Source: an uncultured Verrucomicrobiae bacterium
Lineage (GTDB): Bacteria > Verrucomicrobiota > Verrucomicrobiia > Limisphaerales > UBA1100
NCBI GenBank assembly: GCA_937775205.1
Contig: CALKBX010000024.1
Location: 1-64,000 of the forward strand
Direction: 5' to 3'
Length of the DNA stretch: 64,000 bases
The notes under the pieces were generated by a model, which saw only the letters and a list, made by a program, of their open reading frames with translations, was not told the origin of the DNA and searched no databases. Below, piece by piece: positions 53,586 through 61,629 of this stretch; position 1 is the first letter of the stretch, and every line of letters begins with the position of its first letter. Both the position numbers and the translations under genes were made by a program.

Positions 53586-53915
53586 CTAAACATCTCTCGT
53601 GCAAAACTTACAGGCAGTAGCCTTTATAGGAATTTTTGACTGGCAATGCGGGCAAGTTTTGAGGTCAGTTTCTAATTCACCCCTTATATCGGTTTGGACC
53701 TTGGTGTAATAACCGATGTACCTAGATATTGCTGCCACCACCAAAATAAAAATCCCTATAAATGTCTGCGGATGCCACGGGGAACCTCCATTCCGAACCC
53801 TACTCACGCCGTTTATTAGAAAAAGAATGCCCAGCACAATAGCAACCCAAGAAAAAATATTAAAAAATCTAATCCACCCAGAATCCTTTGAGGGTATGTT
53901 TTGTTCGTCGTGCAT
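53586..53915 (-). CDS. Small zinc-ribbon membrane protein, unknown function
   Basis: The 109-residue protein has two hydrophobic helices (FFNIFSWVAIVLGILFLI and FIGIFILVVAAISRYIGYY) followed by a C-terminal zinc ribbon with CPHCQSKI and CKFCTRDV. The layout, with membrane part and zinc ribbon in reversed order, parallels the larger neighbour at 52317, and both are A/T-rich. They are convergent, with about 75 bp between stops. No function is known. Confidence 0.7.
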   Translation of the reverse strand: MHDEQNIPSKDSGWIRFFNIFSWVAIVLGILFLINGVSRVRNGGSPWHPQTFIGIFILVVAAISRYIGYYTKVQTDIRGELETDLKTCPHCQSKIPIKATACKFCTRDV

Positions 53916-54395
53916 CAGGACGGGTATGTTATCACTAGCAGCCGAATAATAAAAATCTAAAAAATTATCCCGCTAATCTAGGCCATCTTAGGCCAAGCAA
54001 GTAAGCCATCAACGCTATTTAAGAGACCTACGGAAATAATGTAATAGTGAGCTTTAGGGCGACTATGATGTGGATGGAGTCGGGTGGTTGGTGGGCTGAA
54101 TTGCTGTTCGCAATCCACAACAAGTTTGAGCACCCAATTGCTTTAGGTGTTTTAAAATGTGCGCGAAAGTGCGCCAAAGTGAGTGTTGGAAAAGTCCCCA
54201 TAATTTAGGGGGTACCTCCACACTGGGGGTGTGGAGGTCGCGAGTTCGAACCTCGCCGGTCCGACCATTTTCACTTCGGTATAACAAAGCCCAAACGCTG
54301 GCTGACACTCTGAGCTTTACTCCGACTTAATGTCACAAATGTGGGCATTTAAATGATACTGGTTATCGAAAATTTGTAAGTGTAGGCTCAGCTCA
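53916..54395. other. Intergenic region with partial tRNA-Pro
   Basis: No gene is supported; the minus-strand frame at 54063-54308 runs through the antisense of the tRNA fragment and is spurious. The stretch is A/T-rich up to about 54060. It holds GTGCGCGAAAGTGCGCCAAAGTG and the tRNA-Pro 3' fragment at 54218. Confidence 0.55.
54218..54272 (+). repeat. tRNA-Pro 3' fragment 1 (55 bp, perfect)
   Basis: The sequence is identical to 52041-52095 of the intact tRNA-Pro, from the anticodon stem through CCA and five bases of 3' flank. It lacks the acceptor 5' strand and D-arm, so it cannot be a tRNA. It looks like an attachment-site duplicate left by integration into the tRNA gene. Confidence 0.93.
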
Positions 54396-55841
54396 ATGAA
54401 ACGCCTCTTCACACTCGTTTTGGCCCTCACCGTCGGGACTACTCTCACCTTACAGGCTGCCGGCCTGCGGGTGGGCACGGCGGTCGTGGATATTTCGCCG
54501 ACCGTGAAACCCTTCCAATTGCGTTCGGGCAAATCCACCTATGTGCATGACCCCTTGCACGTGCGCGCGGTGGCATTTGAAAACGGCCAAGGGCGCGCGG
54601 TAATTGCCGTGATGGACGCCATCGGTGTGGGCCGTGAAATGTGTGATGAAGCCAAGGCAGCCGCAGCCAAGGTGACCGGCTGGAAACCGGAGCAGATGCT
54701 CATTGCCGGCACCCACACGCATACTGCCCCCAAGGGCGGCGACACTTCGCCCGGGCGCATTGCTTATGAAAAAACACGCCGCGAGGGTCTGCGCCAAGCA
54801 CTCATTAAGGCCATCCAATCGCTGGAACCTGCAAAGGTTGGTTTTGGGTCCGCCGAGGAGGCCAGCGAGGTGTACAACCGCCGCTGGTATCTGAAGCCCG
54901 GCCGGATGGATCTGAATCCTTGGGGACTCAAGGACAAGGTACGCATGAACCCGCCGCGGGATGCGATTGTGAAACCCGCCGGGCCGATTGACCCGGAGCT
55001 ATGCGTAGTGTATGCACGCACTACCCGCGGCAAGCCGCTGGGTTTGGTGGCCAACTACGCGCTGCATTACGTCGGTGGTATTCCGAGGGTTACCGAAAAG
55101 GATGGCCGCGTGGTGGGCATGGCCTCAGCTGATTACTTCGGGGAATTTGCGCGCATCATGCCGCACCGCTTAGGCGGCCTGAATCCGCCAGCCAACTTTG
55201 TGGCGCTAATGAGCAACGGTGCTTCCGGCGACATCAACAATATCGATTTTGACAGTAAACGTCCGCCACGCGCTCCCTTTGAGCAGGTGCGCGTTGTCGC
55301 CACCAAGATGGCCACCGCTGCTTGGACCGCCGTCAAGGGCATTGAGACCTATCACGACAACCCCATCATCGCCGTGCGCCAGCGCGTGGTGGAACTGCGC
55401 TATCGCATCCCCACCGAGGGTGAGGTGGCACGCGCCCGCAAAGTGTTGGCGTTGTCAGCCAAGGAACGCGAGACGGTCCTGGGCTGGCACAGAAAGGCCA
55501 GTTCCTATGCTTCGAAAACCCTGCAGTTTGCCGCGCCTGATGCCCCGCGCACGGAGAAGGTGATTGTGCAGGCCATTCGCATCGGCGATCAGGCGATTGT
55601 TTCCATGCCGTTCGAGGTGCTCGTGGAGATCGGTCTGGAGATCAAGGACAAGAGCCCGTTCCAGCACACGTTTTTGATTGAGCTAGCCAACGGCGGTTAC
55701 GGTTATCTCCCTCCGCCGCGCCAACACGAACTCGGCGGCTACGAAACGTGGCTCGGCACCTCGCGCTTCCTTCCCAACGCCTCCACGCTTCTCACGCGTA
55801 ATCTGCTGGAAATGCTCAAGGAGTTAAAGGTAGCTGACTAA
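54396..55841 (+). CDS. Secreted neutral/alkaline ceramidase-like hydrolase
   Basis: A signal peptide (about residues 1-21) is followed by LRVGTAVVDISPTVKPFQL, PLHVRAVAFENGQGRAVIAV, and the metal-site block LIAGTHTHTAPKGGD, then LVANYALHYVGG and LMSNGASGDINNIDFD. These match the ceramidase N-terminal type domain also seen at 29228-30568, though the two proteins are clearly distinct. Length 481 aa. It stands between two tRNA-Pro fragments and may be island cargo. The substrate is unknown. Confidence 0.85.
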   Translation: MKRLFTLVLALTVGTTLTLQAAGLRVGTAVVDISPTVKPFQLRSGKSTYVHDPLHVRAVAFENGQGRAVIAVMDAIGVGREMCDEAKAAAAKVTGWKPEQMLIAGTHTHTAPKGGDTSPGRIAYEKTRREGLRQALIKAIQSLEPAKVGFGSAEEASEVYNRRWYLKPGRMDLNPWGLKDKVRMNPPRDAIVKPAGPIDPELCVVYARTTRGKPLGLVANYALHYVGGIPRVTEKDGRVVGMASADYFGEFARIMPHRLGGLNPPANFVALMSNGASGDINNIDFDSKRPPRAPFEQVRVVATKMATAAWTAVKGIETYHDNPIIAVRQRVVELRYRIPTEGEVARARKVLALSAKERETVLGWHRKASSYASKTLQFAAPDAPRTEKVIVQAIRIGDQAIVSMPFEVLVEIGLEIKDKSPFQHTFLIELANGGYGYLPPPRQHELGGYETWLGTSRFLPNASTLLTRNLLEMLKELKVAD

Positions 55842-55942
55842 ATCGCCGAGGCCGAGGAATTGGTTAAGGAGCGAGCCACTTTACTTTGACCAGAGGCTAT
55901 GTGTGCTGAAGTGAGCGTGGGAAAAATCCTCATAATTTGAGA

Positions 55943-55977
55943 GGGTGTGGAGGTCGCGAGTTCGAACCTTGCCGGTC
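55943..55977 (+). repeat. tRNA-Pro 3' fragment 2 (shorter, degenerate)
   Basis: GGGTGTGGAGGTCGCGAGTT then CGAACCTTGCCGGTC matches the tRNA-Pro from the 3' anticodon stem through the T-arm with one change (C to T), then diverges before CCA. The 35 bases before it (AAGTGAGCGTGGGAAAAATC and CATAATTT) resemble the bases before fragment 1, so a larger flanking module was duplicated. Confidence 0.85.
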
Positions 55978-56059
55978 ATGATCGGATCAGTGACCACGAT
56001 GTGCGTATTTGCCTCGTTGTTGAATAATCTATTGCTAGGTTCGTCAGCTTTATACAATC

Positions 56060-58345
56060 ATGATTTTACGTATCACTCTTTCGTTGGCTGTGGTGTTTTC
56101 TCCCGTGGTTTGGTCTCAGGAGAAGGCCGTTTGGCAGCAGAAACTTTCCAAGCATTTACAGGCGGATTTCCCCTATACCAAGGCGGCCGTTCGCACGCAG
56201 TTTCCTAAGAACAACGTGGCGAACAAAGGGATGGCCATTATTGTTGGACGTGAGGCGTTCATGTGTTTTGACACGGATTTGCTGCGTTGGGCAGCTGGTT
56301 GGACCGGAGGCTATATCACTGAAGATGGGGTGAGTTTTAAGGGTAATCATGGGGCTAGCCCGCGCATCGCTGGCGCGCAGAAATTCGGGAACCCGTCCAT
56401 TGCTGGCTGGGCTGATGCCAAAGGCTCTTTTGCCGATTCGCGTCCGGAGCCTTTTGGCCCTTTGCCTCGTAAACACATCCAATGGCGAGGCAACTATGTG
56501 GCAGATGACCAAGTGGTGCTTAGCTACACGGTGCACGGTGTGGGCATTCTTGAGCAACCTGGAAGTATTGAAAAGGACGGGCAGACGGTCTTTGTGCGTA
56601 GCATTCAACATGAGGATATTTCTGCCGATCTGGTGGCGTTGGTTTGCGAAGTGGAAAACGCCAAGGGTGGGGTGGAAGATGGCGTGGCGATTCTGGTGGC
56701 TGGCGATCAAGTCACACAAGTGGCGCTAATGAATGCGTCCAAGGGGAGTGAGCTGGAGGTGCAGGATAATAAACGCGTGGTGGCCAAGCTTGCCAAGGGC
56801 ACGAAAGCCGGCACATTCCAGATTCGAATCTGGAGTGGAAGCAAAGCTGATCATGGCCAGTTTGCCGCTTTGGCCAAGGTGGCATCCAAGGCTGAGTTTC
56901 GCAAGGTGGGTAAGAATCGCTGGCCTGATCCGGTGGTGACTCAGGGCAGGATGAATGCCAGCAGCACGCCTGATGGGGCGTATGTAACCGATGTGCTTAC
57001 TTCGCCGGAGAAGAACCAGTGGGATCGCCGTGTGCGTTTTGGCGGGTTGGATTTCTTTAGTGATGGTAATCGAGCGGCACTCTCCACTTGGGACGGTGAT
57101 GTGTGGATCGTGTCCGGCTTAAAGAATGAAAACCTCAAGGATCTGAAGTGGACACGCTTTGCCAGTGGTGGATTTGAGACGTTGGGCCTGAAAATCGTAG
57201 ATGATGTTATTTACACCTCTGGGCGTGATCAAATCACTCGCTATCATGATCTGAACAAAGATGGCGAAGCCGACTACTACGAAAGCTTCAACAACGAGAT
57301 CACCAGCTCGCAGGGGTTCCATGAGTTTGTATTCGATTTGCACACGGATAAAGAAGGCAACTTTTATACCATTAAGGCTGGGCCTGTTCGCGGTGGTGGC
57401 CGTGGCTTCGGTGGCGGTGGAGGAAATGGCAACATTTCACGCCATGCGGGTAGTCTAATGAAGATCGACAAGTACGGCAAAAAACTCACCGTGGTGGCTA
57501 CAGGTTTCCGCGCTCCAAACGGGATGGGTGTGGGACCAAATGGTCAGTTGACCAGTGGTGACAACGAAGGTTCATGGGTGCCACGGTGTCCGATTAATTG
57601 GATTCGTAACGGTGGGTTTTACGGGGTGGAAACACTCGCACACAAAACACCGGTACCCAAACATGACAAGCCGCTTTGTTGGTTGGACAAGGGTTGGGAT
57701 AATTCCGGCGGCGGTCAGGTTTGGGTGACCAGTGATAAATGGGGTCCATTTCAAGGTGAGTTGCTGCACACCAGCTACGGGCAATCTTCGATCTACTTGG
57801 TGCTCAAAGAAGAAGTGGGCGGTCAGATGCAAGGAGGGGTGGTGAAATTGCCGTTGCGCTTTACCTCCTCTGCAATGCGCCCTCGATTTAATCCGAGTGA
57901 TGGCCACCTGTATGTTGCCGGCCTGAAGGGCTGGCAGAGCAACGCTGCTCGCATTACAGGCCTTGATCGTATTCGCTACACAGGCAAAAAGGTATATACC
58001 GTGCGCGGACTCAAGGTGAATAAGGCCGGTGTGCATCTTACCTTTACACAACCGATGGATGCCAAGATGGCAGCGGACTCAGAGAATTACGCCATCACCC
58101 GATGGAATTATCAGCGTACACAGAATTATGGGTCGCCAACCTTCAAGGTGAGTAATCCGAAGGAACGAGGGAATGAAGGAGTGAAGATTACTGGTGCCAC
58201 ACTTTCAGCAGATCGAAAGACCGTGACACTTTCTGTGGAGGATCTGCGTCCATGCGATCAGCAACTCATCAGGTTCAATGTCAAGGCGGCTGATGGCACC
58301 AGTATTCGAACCGAGGTGATGCATACGATCCATATCTTGGAGTAA
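56060..58345 (+). CDS. Secreted DUF6797-like protein with sugar-dehydrogenase-type beta-propeller
   Basis: The signal peptide is about 19 residues long. The N-terminal 200 residues show the pattern KGMAIIVGREAFMCFDTDLL, GYITEDGVSFKGNHGASP, GPLPRKHIQWRGNYV and VVLSYTVHGVGILE, like the DUF6797 domain of planctomycete/verrucomicrobial proteins. Residues about 300-650 form a propeller-type region with GLDFFSDGNRAALSTWDGDVWIV, FRAPNGMGVGPNGQL and NPSDGHLYVAGLKGWQ. No CxxCH heme motif is present, unlike many relatives. It may oxidise a sugar or bind a ligand; the function is unproven. Confidence 0.78.
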   Translation: MILRITLSLAVVFSPVVWSQEKAVWQQKLSKHLQADFPYTKAAVRTQFPKNNVANKGMAIIVGREAFMCFDTDLLRWAAGWTGGYITEDGVSFKGNHGASPRIAGAQKFGNPSIAGWADAKGSFADSRPEPFGPLPRKHIQWRGNYVADDQVVLSYTVHGVGILEQPGSIEKDGQTVFVRSIQHEDISADLVALVCEVENAKGGVEDGVAILVAGDQVTQVALMNASKGSELEVQDNKRVVAKLAKGTKAGTFQIRIWSGSKADHGQFAALAKVASKAEFRKVGKNRWPDPVVTQGRMNASSTPDGAYVTDVLTSPEKNQWDRRVRFGGLDFFSDGNRAALSTWDGDVWIVSGLKNENLKDLKWTRFASGGFETLGLKIVDDVIYTSGRDQITRYHDLNKDGEADYYESFNNEITSSQGFHEFVFDLHTDKEGNFYTIKAGPVRGGGRGFGGGGGNGNISRHAGSLMKIDKYGKKLTVVATGFRAPNGMGVGPNGQLTSGDNEGSWVPRCPINWIRNGGFYGVETLAHKTPVPKHDKPLCWLDKGWDNSGGGQVWVTSDKWGPFQGELLHTSYGQSSIYLVLKEEVGGQMQGGVVKLPLRFTSSAMRPRFNPSDGHLYVAGLKGWQSNAARITGLDRIRYTGKKVYTVRGLKVNKAGVHLTFTQPMDAKMAADSENYAITRWNYQRTQNYGSPTFKVSNPKERGNEGVKITGATLSADRKTVTLSVEDLRPCDQQLIRFNVKAADGTSIRTEVMHTIHILE

Positions 58346-58392
58346 CCACCTCTTTGCCTCTTTCGAGTGGACGCGCGCAAAGAGTTGAGTCA

Positions 58393-58412
58393 CGCCGGCC
58401 CGACCATTTTCC
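58393..58412 (+). repeat. tRNA-Pro 3' fragment 3 (20 bp, degenerate)
   Basis: CGCCGGCCCGACCATTTTCC matches the last bases of tRNA-Pro and its 3' flank (CGCCGGTCCGACCATTTTCC) with one change. The T-arm before it is barely recognisable. It is the weakest of the three fragments but has the same orientation and lies after another cargo gene. Confidence 0.6.
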
Positions 58413-58457
58413 CTCTCCCACTTGCCTGTTTTTCAGATTTGGGCTAAACTGTATTGA

Positions 58458-59612
58458 GTGGAGGCACTTCCCGTTAATCTGGAAGGTACGATGCCCGGCG
58501 TGTTGAGCCCGGAGGATATTGCGCGGTTGGATGTGTTTCACGCTATGATTGCGGAGCAGTCTAAGGTTTTTGCCGGCTATCCCGTCACGGCTAATTTCGA
58601 TTATCACGATCTCTTTCGCTTTCTAGATTATCCACTCAACAACATCGGCGACCCCTTTGATCCCTGCACATACCATCTCCACACGCGCACGTTTGAGCGG
58701 GAAGTGCTCGATTGGTTTGCCGCGCTTCACGCTGCACCGGAGGATGACTGGTGGGGTTACGTCACCAACGGAGGTACCGAGGGCAATCTCTATGGCCTTT
58801 ATCTCGCGCGCGAGCTCTACCCCAATGGGATGGTCTATTTTTCGCAGGATACACACTACAGCGTGAGTAAAAATTTACGACTCCTGCGCATGCCGCACAT
58901 CATGATCAAGTCGCGGCCCACCGGCGAAATGGATTTGGAGGATCTCGAGGAGAGCATTCGTATTCACCGCGATGTGCCGCCCATTATTTTCGCCAACATC
59001 GGCACCACCATGCGCGAGGGCGTTGATGATATTCCGGCCATTCAAGGAATTCTCAAAAACCTCGCCATCCCGCAGTCGTACATCCACGCCGATGCCGCGT
59101 TGTGCGGGATGACGCTGCCGTTCATCGACGGGTCACCGGAGTTCAATTTTTCCACCGGGATCCATAGTATGTCCATTAGCGGCCACAAACTCATTGGCTC
59201 CCCCGTGCCGTGCGGCGTGGTGCTTGCCCTCAAGGAACACGTTGATCGCATCGCACGCAGCATTGAATACGTCGGCACGCTGGACACCACCATCACCGGT
59301 TCCCGCAATGCCATCACGCCGCTCATACTGTGGCATGCCATTCGTTCACAGGGGGTGGAAGGCTTTCGCGCCATCGTGGCCGAATGCCTTGCGTGCGCGG
59401 AATACGCTGTGGAACAACTCAACGCCATCGGTGTGGCCGCGTGGCGCAATCCGTATGCCATTACCGTGGTGCTTCCCAAACCCACCGCCGTGGTGCTCGA
59501 TAAATGGCAACTCGCCGTGGAAGAAGACATTGCGCACATTATGGTGATGCCCCACGTGGATCGCGACCGCATCGACCGCATCGTGGCCGACATTGCCGCT
59601 AACCCTGTCTAG
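58458..59612 (+). CDS. hdc: Histidine decarboxylase (PLP-dependent)
   Basis: The group II PLP decarboxylase has YPVTANFDYHDL, a substrate-binding GYVTNGGTEGNLYGLYLARE, ANIGTTMREGVDDI, IHADAALCGMTLPF and the PLP-Lys in SISGHKLIGSPVPCGVVL. The length of 384 aa and the overall pattern match bacterial pyridoxal-type histidine decarboxylases, which make histamine. The start is GTG 58458, with ATG 58491 as alternative. Some homologues serve in siderophore or other amine synthesis; no such partner genes are visible. An ACT-domain gene follows directly. Confidence 0.9.
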   Translation: MEALPVNLEGTMPGVLSPEDIARLDVFHAMIAEQSKVFAGYPVTANFDYHDLFRFLDYPLNNIGDPFDPCTYHLHTRTFEREVLDWFAALHAAPEDDWWGYVTNGGTEGNLYGLYLARELYPNGMVYFSQDTHYSVSKNLRLLRMPHIMIKSRPTGEMDLEDLEESIRIHRDVPPIIFANIGTTMREGVDDIPAIQGILKNLAIPQSYIHADAALCGMTLPFIDGSPEFNFSTGIHSMSISGHKLIGSPVPCGVVLALKEHVDRIARSIEYVGTLDTTITGSRNAITPLILWHAIRSQGVEGFRAIVAECLACAEYAVEQLNAIGVAAWRNPYAITVVLPKPTAVVLDKWQLAVEEDIAHIMVMPHVDRDRIDRIVADIAANPV

Positions 59613-59614
59613 TT

Positions 59615-60010
59615 ATGAAACTCATTTCCATAGTCACCGAAAGCCGCGACGGCGTCACCGCCGAGATCGCCGCTTTGCTTGGCGAAAACGACATCAACAT
59701 CGAATCCCTCGATGCCGAGGAAGCCAACGGCACGGACGTCGTGACGCTTTCGGTAGATCATTACAACCGCGCATTGCAAGTGCTGCGCGACGGCGGCTGG
59801 AACGCCGTGAGCGAAGACGCCATGCTCGTGCGCGTCCGCGATGAACCCGGCGCGCTGGCCCGCGTGGCGAAACGGTTTCTCGATGCGGGCGTCACCGTCC
59901 ACAGCATCCGCATCGTTCAACGCGGCGGTAACTGGGGCGTCATCGCCGTCAGTGCCGATCCCATTGAGGACGCGCGTGCGTTGGTAAAAGATAATTTGCT
60001 GACGGAGTAA
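59615..60010 (+). CDS. ACT-domain protein (tandem ACT)
   Basis: Two ACT-like halves can be seen: MKLISIVTESRDGVTAEIAA with DINIESLDAEE, and LVRVRDEPGALARVAKRF with VTVHSIRIVQRG. ACT domains bind amino acids and regulate enzymes. The protein is cytoplasmic and stands alone, without a catalytic domain. It starts two bases after the hdc stop, suggesting co-expression, so it could sense histidine or a related amino acid. Confidence 0.88.
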   Translation: MKLISIVTESRDGVTAEIAALLGENDINIESLDAEEANGTDVVTLSVDHYNRALQVLRDGGWNAVSEDAMLVRVRDEPGALARVAKRFLDAGVTVHSIRIVQRGGNWGVIAVSADPIEDARALVKDNLLTE

Positions 60011-60062
60011 ATGGCTTCACAAGATTGACTTTTTCGCGGCAATTCGCTTCATTGGCCGCCAC

Positions 60063-61535
60063 ATGTTTTTACGCGTTTTTGGATTGATTGGATTGGCGTT
60101 GCTGATTGCCTGCGCCACGGGGGCTAATGAGGATAAGCCAGCGGATGGCAATGCGGGCAAACCCGCCGAGCCTGCCGTACCGGCTAAGGTGGATTTCGTG
60201 AAGCAGATCAAGCCGATCCTTGAGTACAACTGCGTGGGCTGCCACCGCGAGGGAGAAGCGGAAGAGCACGGCGGCGGCTATCAACTCGACATCAAAGAGA
60301 AAGCCCTCAAAGGGCGGCGCATTCGGCCGGGGGATCACGAGCGAAGTATGGTTTGGGAATCGATGACCTTGCCCTTGGATGACGAGGAAGTGATGCCGCC
60401 CAAGCAAAAAGAACAGCGGCCCACGAAAGAGGAGATCGCGCTGATTGCGTTGTGGATTGACCAAGGTGCCACGTGGCCGGATGGCTTGCAGCTTACGCCC
60501 AAGAAAAAAACCATCAAAGGCGAGAACGAAACCAAAATCGTCGATGCCATCCGCGCCAAAATTATGGCCAAACACAAGCCGGTGGCTGAGGGGGATATGG
60601 AGTTGTTCGTGGACAAAGTGCCGAACACGTTATCCGATTTCACGATGGTTCCCATCAAGGGTGGCACCTTTCTGATGGGCAGCCCCGCAGACGAAAAAGG
60701 CCGCAACGAAAATGAAGGCCCGCAGCGGCGTGTCACTGTGTCGGCTTTCTGGATGGGCAAACATGAGGTCACTTGGGATGAGTATCACAAGTTCATGTAC
60801 TACGAGAAAAACGTGAAACTAAAAAAAGGCACGACGGAGTATTATCTCGATTCGGTCACCACTCCTACTAAGCCTTATGTGAATATGGATTTCGGAATGG
60901 GTACGGGGCAGCACCCGGCCATCTCCATGACGCAACATGCGGCCAATAAATACTGCCAATGGCTCAGTGCCAAGACCGGCCATTTTTATCGGCTACCCAC
61001 CGAGGCGGAATGGGAATACGCCTGTCGCGCGGGTACCACCACGGCGTTTTCATGGGGCAACGAGTCCGACCGCGCCACGTTGAACACCAAAACGTGGAAC
61101 AGCGGCAACACGCTGGATCCCGTCACCTTTGATATAGGCTACCGCAAGATCGGCATCAAAACCCCCAACCCGTGGGGCTTGCACGATATGCACGGCAATG
61201 TGTTCGAGTGGGTGCTCGATGGTGGTGCGCCGTACAAAGCCTCGAAGAGCATCCTTGTCGACCCCTGGGTGAAAGGCACCAAGCCGTATCCACACGTGGC
61301 GAGGGGCGGGTCGTTTCACCCTAATTTCCCCAAAAGCACCATGCGCAGCTCGTCCCGGATATTTTCTGGGCCCAATTGGAAACAACAGGATCCGCAGCTG
61401 CCCAAGAGTATTTGGTACCTTACCGATGCCACCTTCATGGGTATGCGCGTTGTCCGCCCGCTCAAAGTGCCTACTCAGGTGGAAATGAAGGCGTACTGGA
61501 ACAACGACGTTGAATATGATGTGCCGCTTGACTAG
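60063..61535 (+). CDS. Planctomycete-type cytochrome c domain fused to FGE/SUMF1-like domain
   Basis: The N-terminal signal (MFLRVFGLIGLALLIACATG) may be a lipoprotein signal with lipobox LIAC. Residues about 45-140 form a PSCyt-type heme domain: KQIKPILEYNCVGCHREGE with the CxxCH heme site. The C-terminal 300 residues resemble formylglycine-generating enzyme: PIKGGTFLMGSPADEKGRNE, LPTEAEWEYACRAGTTTAFSWG, NPWGLHDMHGNVFEWVLDGG and ARGGSFH. The Cys pair that true aerobic FGEs use near the C-terminus is missing (STMRSSSRIF). It is therefore more likely a binding or electron-transfer protein than a sulfatase activator. Confidence 0.87.
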   Translation: MFLRVFGLIGLALLIACATGANEDKPADGNAGKPAEPAVPAKVDFVKQIKPILEYNCVGCHREGEAEEHGGGYQLDIKEKALKGRRIRPGDHERSMVWESMTLPLDDEEVMPPKQKEQRPTKEEIALIALWIDQGATWPDGLQLTPKKKTIKGENETKIVDAIRAKIMAKHKPVAEGDMELFVDKVPNTLSDFTMVPIKGGTFLMGSPADEKGRNENEGPQRRVTVSAFWMGKHEVTWDEYHKFMYYEKNVKLKKGTTEYYLDSVTTPTKPYVNMDFGMGTGQHPAISMTQHAANKYCQWLSAKTGHFYRLPTEAEWEYACRAGTTTAFSWGNESDRATLNTKTWNSGNTLDPVTFDIGYRKIGIKTPNPWGLHDMHGNVFEWVLDGGAPYKASKSILVDPWVKGTKPYPHVARGGSFHPNFPKSTMRSSSRIFSGPNWKQQDPQLPKSIWYLTDATFMGMRVVRPLKVPTQVEMKAYWNNDVEYDVPLD

Positions 61536-61629
61536 CGGCCACATTTCTTCAAGTGAGGCTGGACAGACGTCAACAAAACGGTAGAATTTTCCGCAGACAG
61601 AAACTCCAATAGATAATCCTTTAATTGCC

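Noticed and set aside
54063-54308. Minus-strand frame with GRTGEVRTRDLHTPSV
   Set aside because: It is the antisense reading of the tRNA-Pro fragment and has no coding features.
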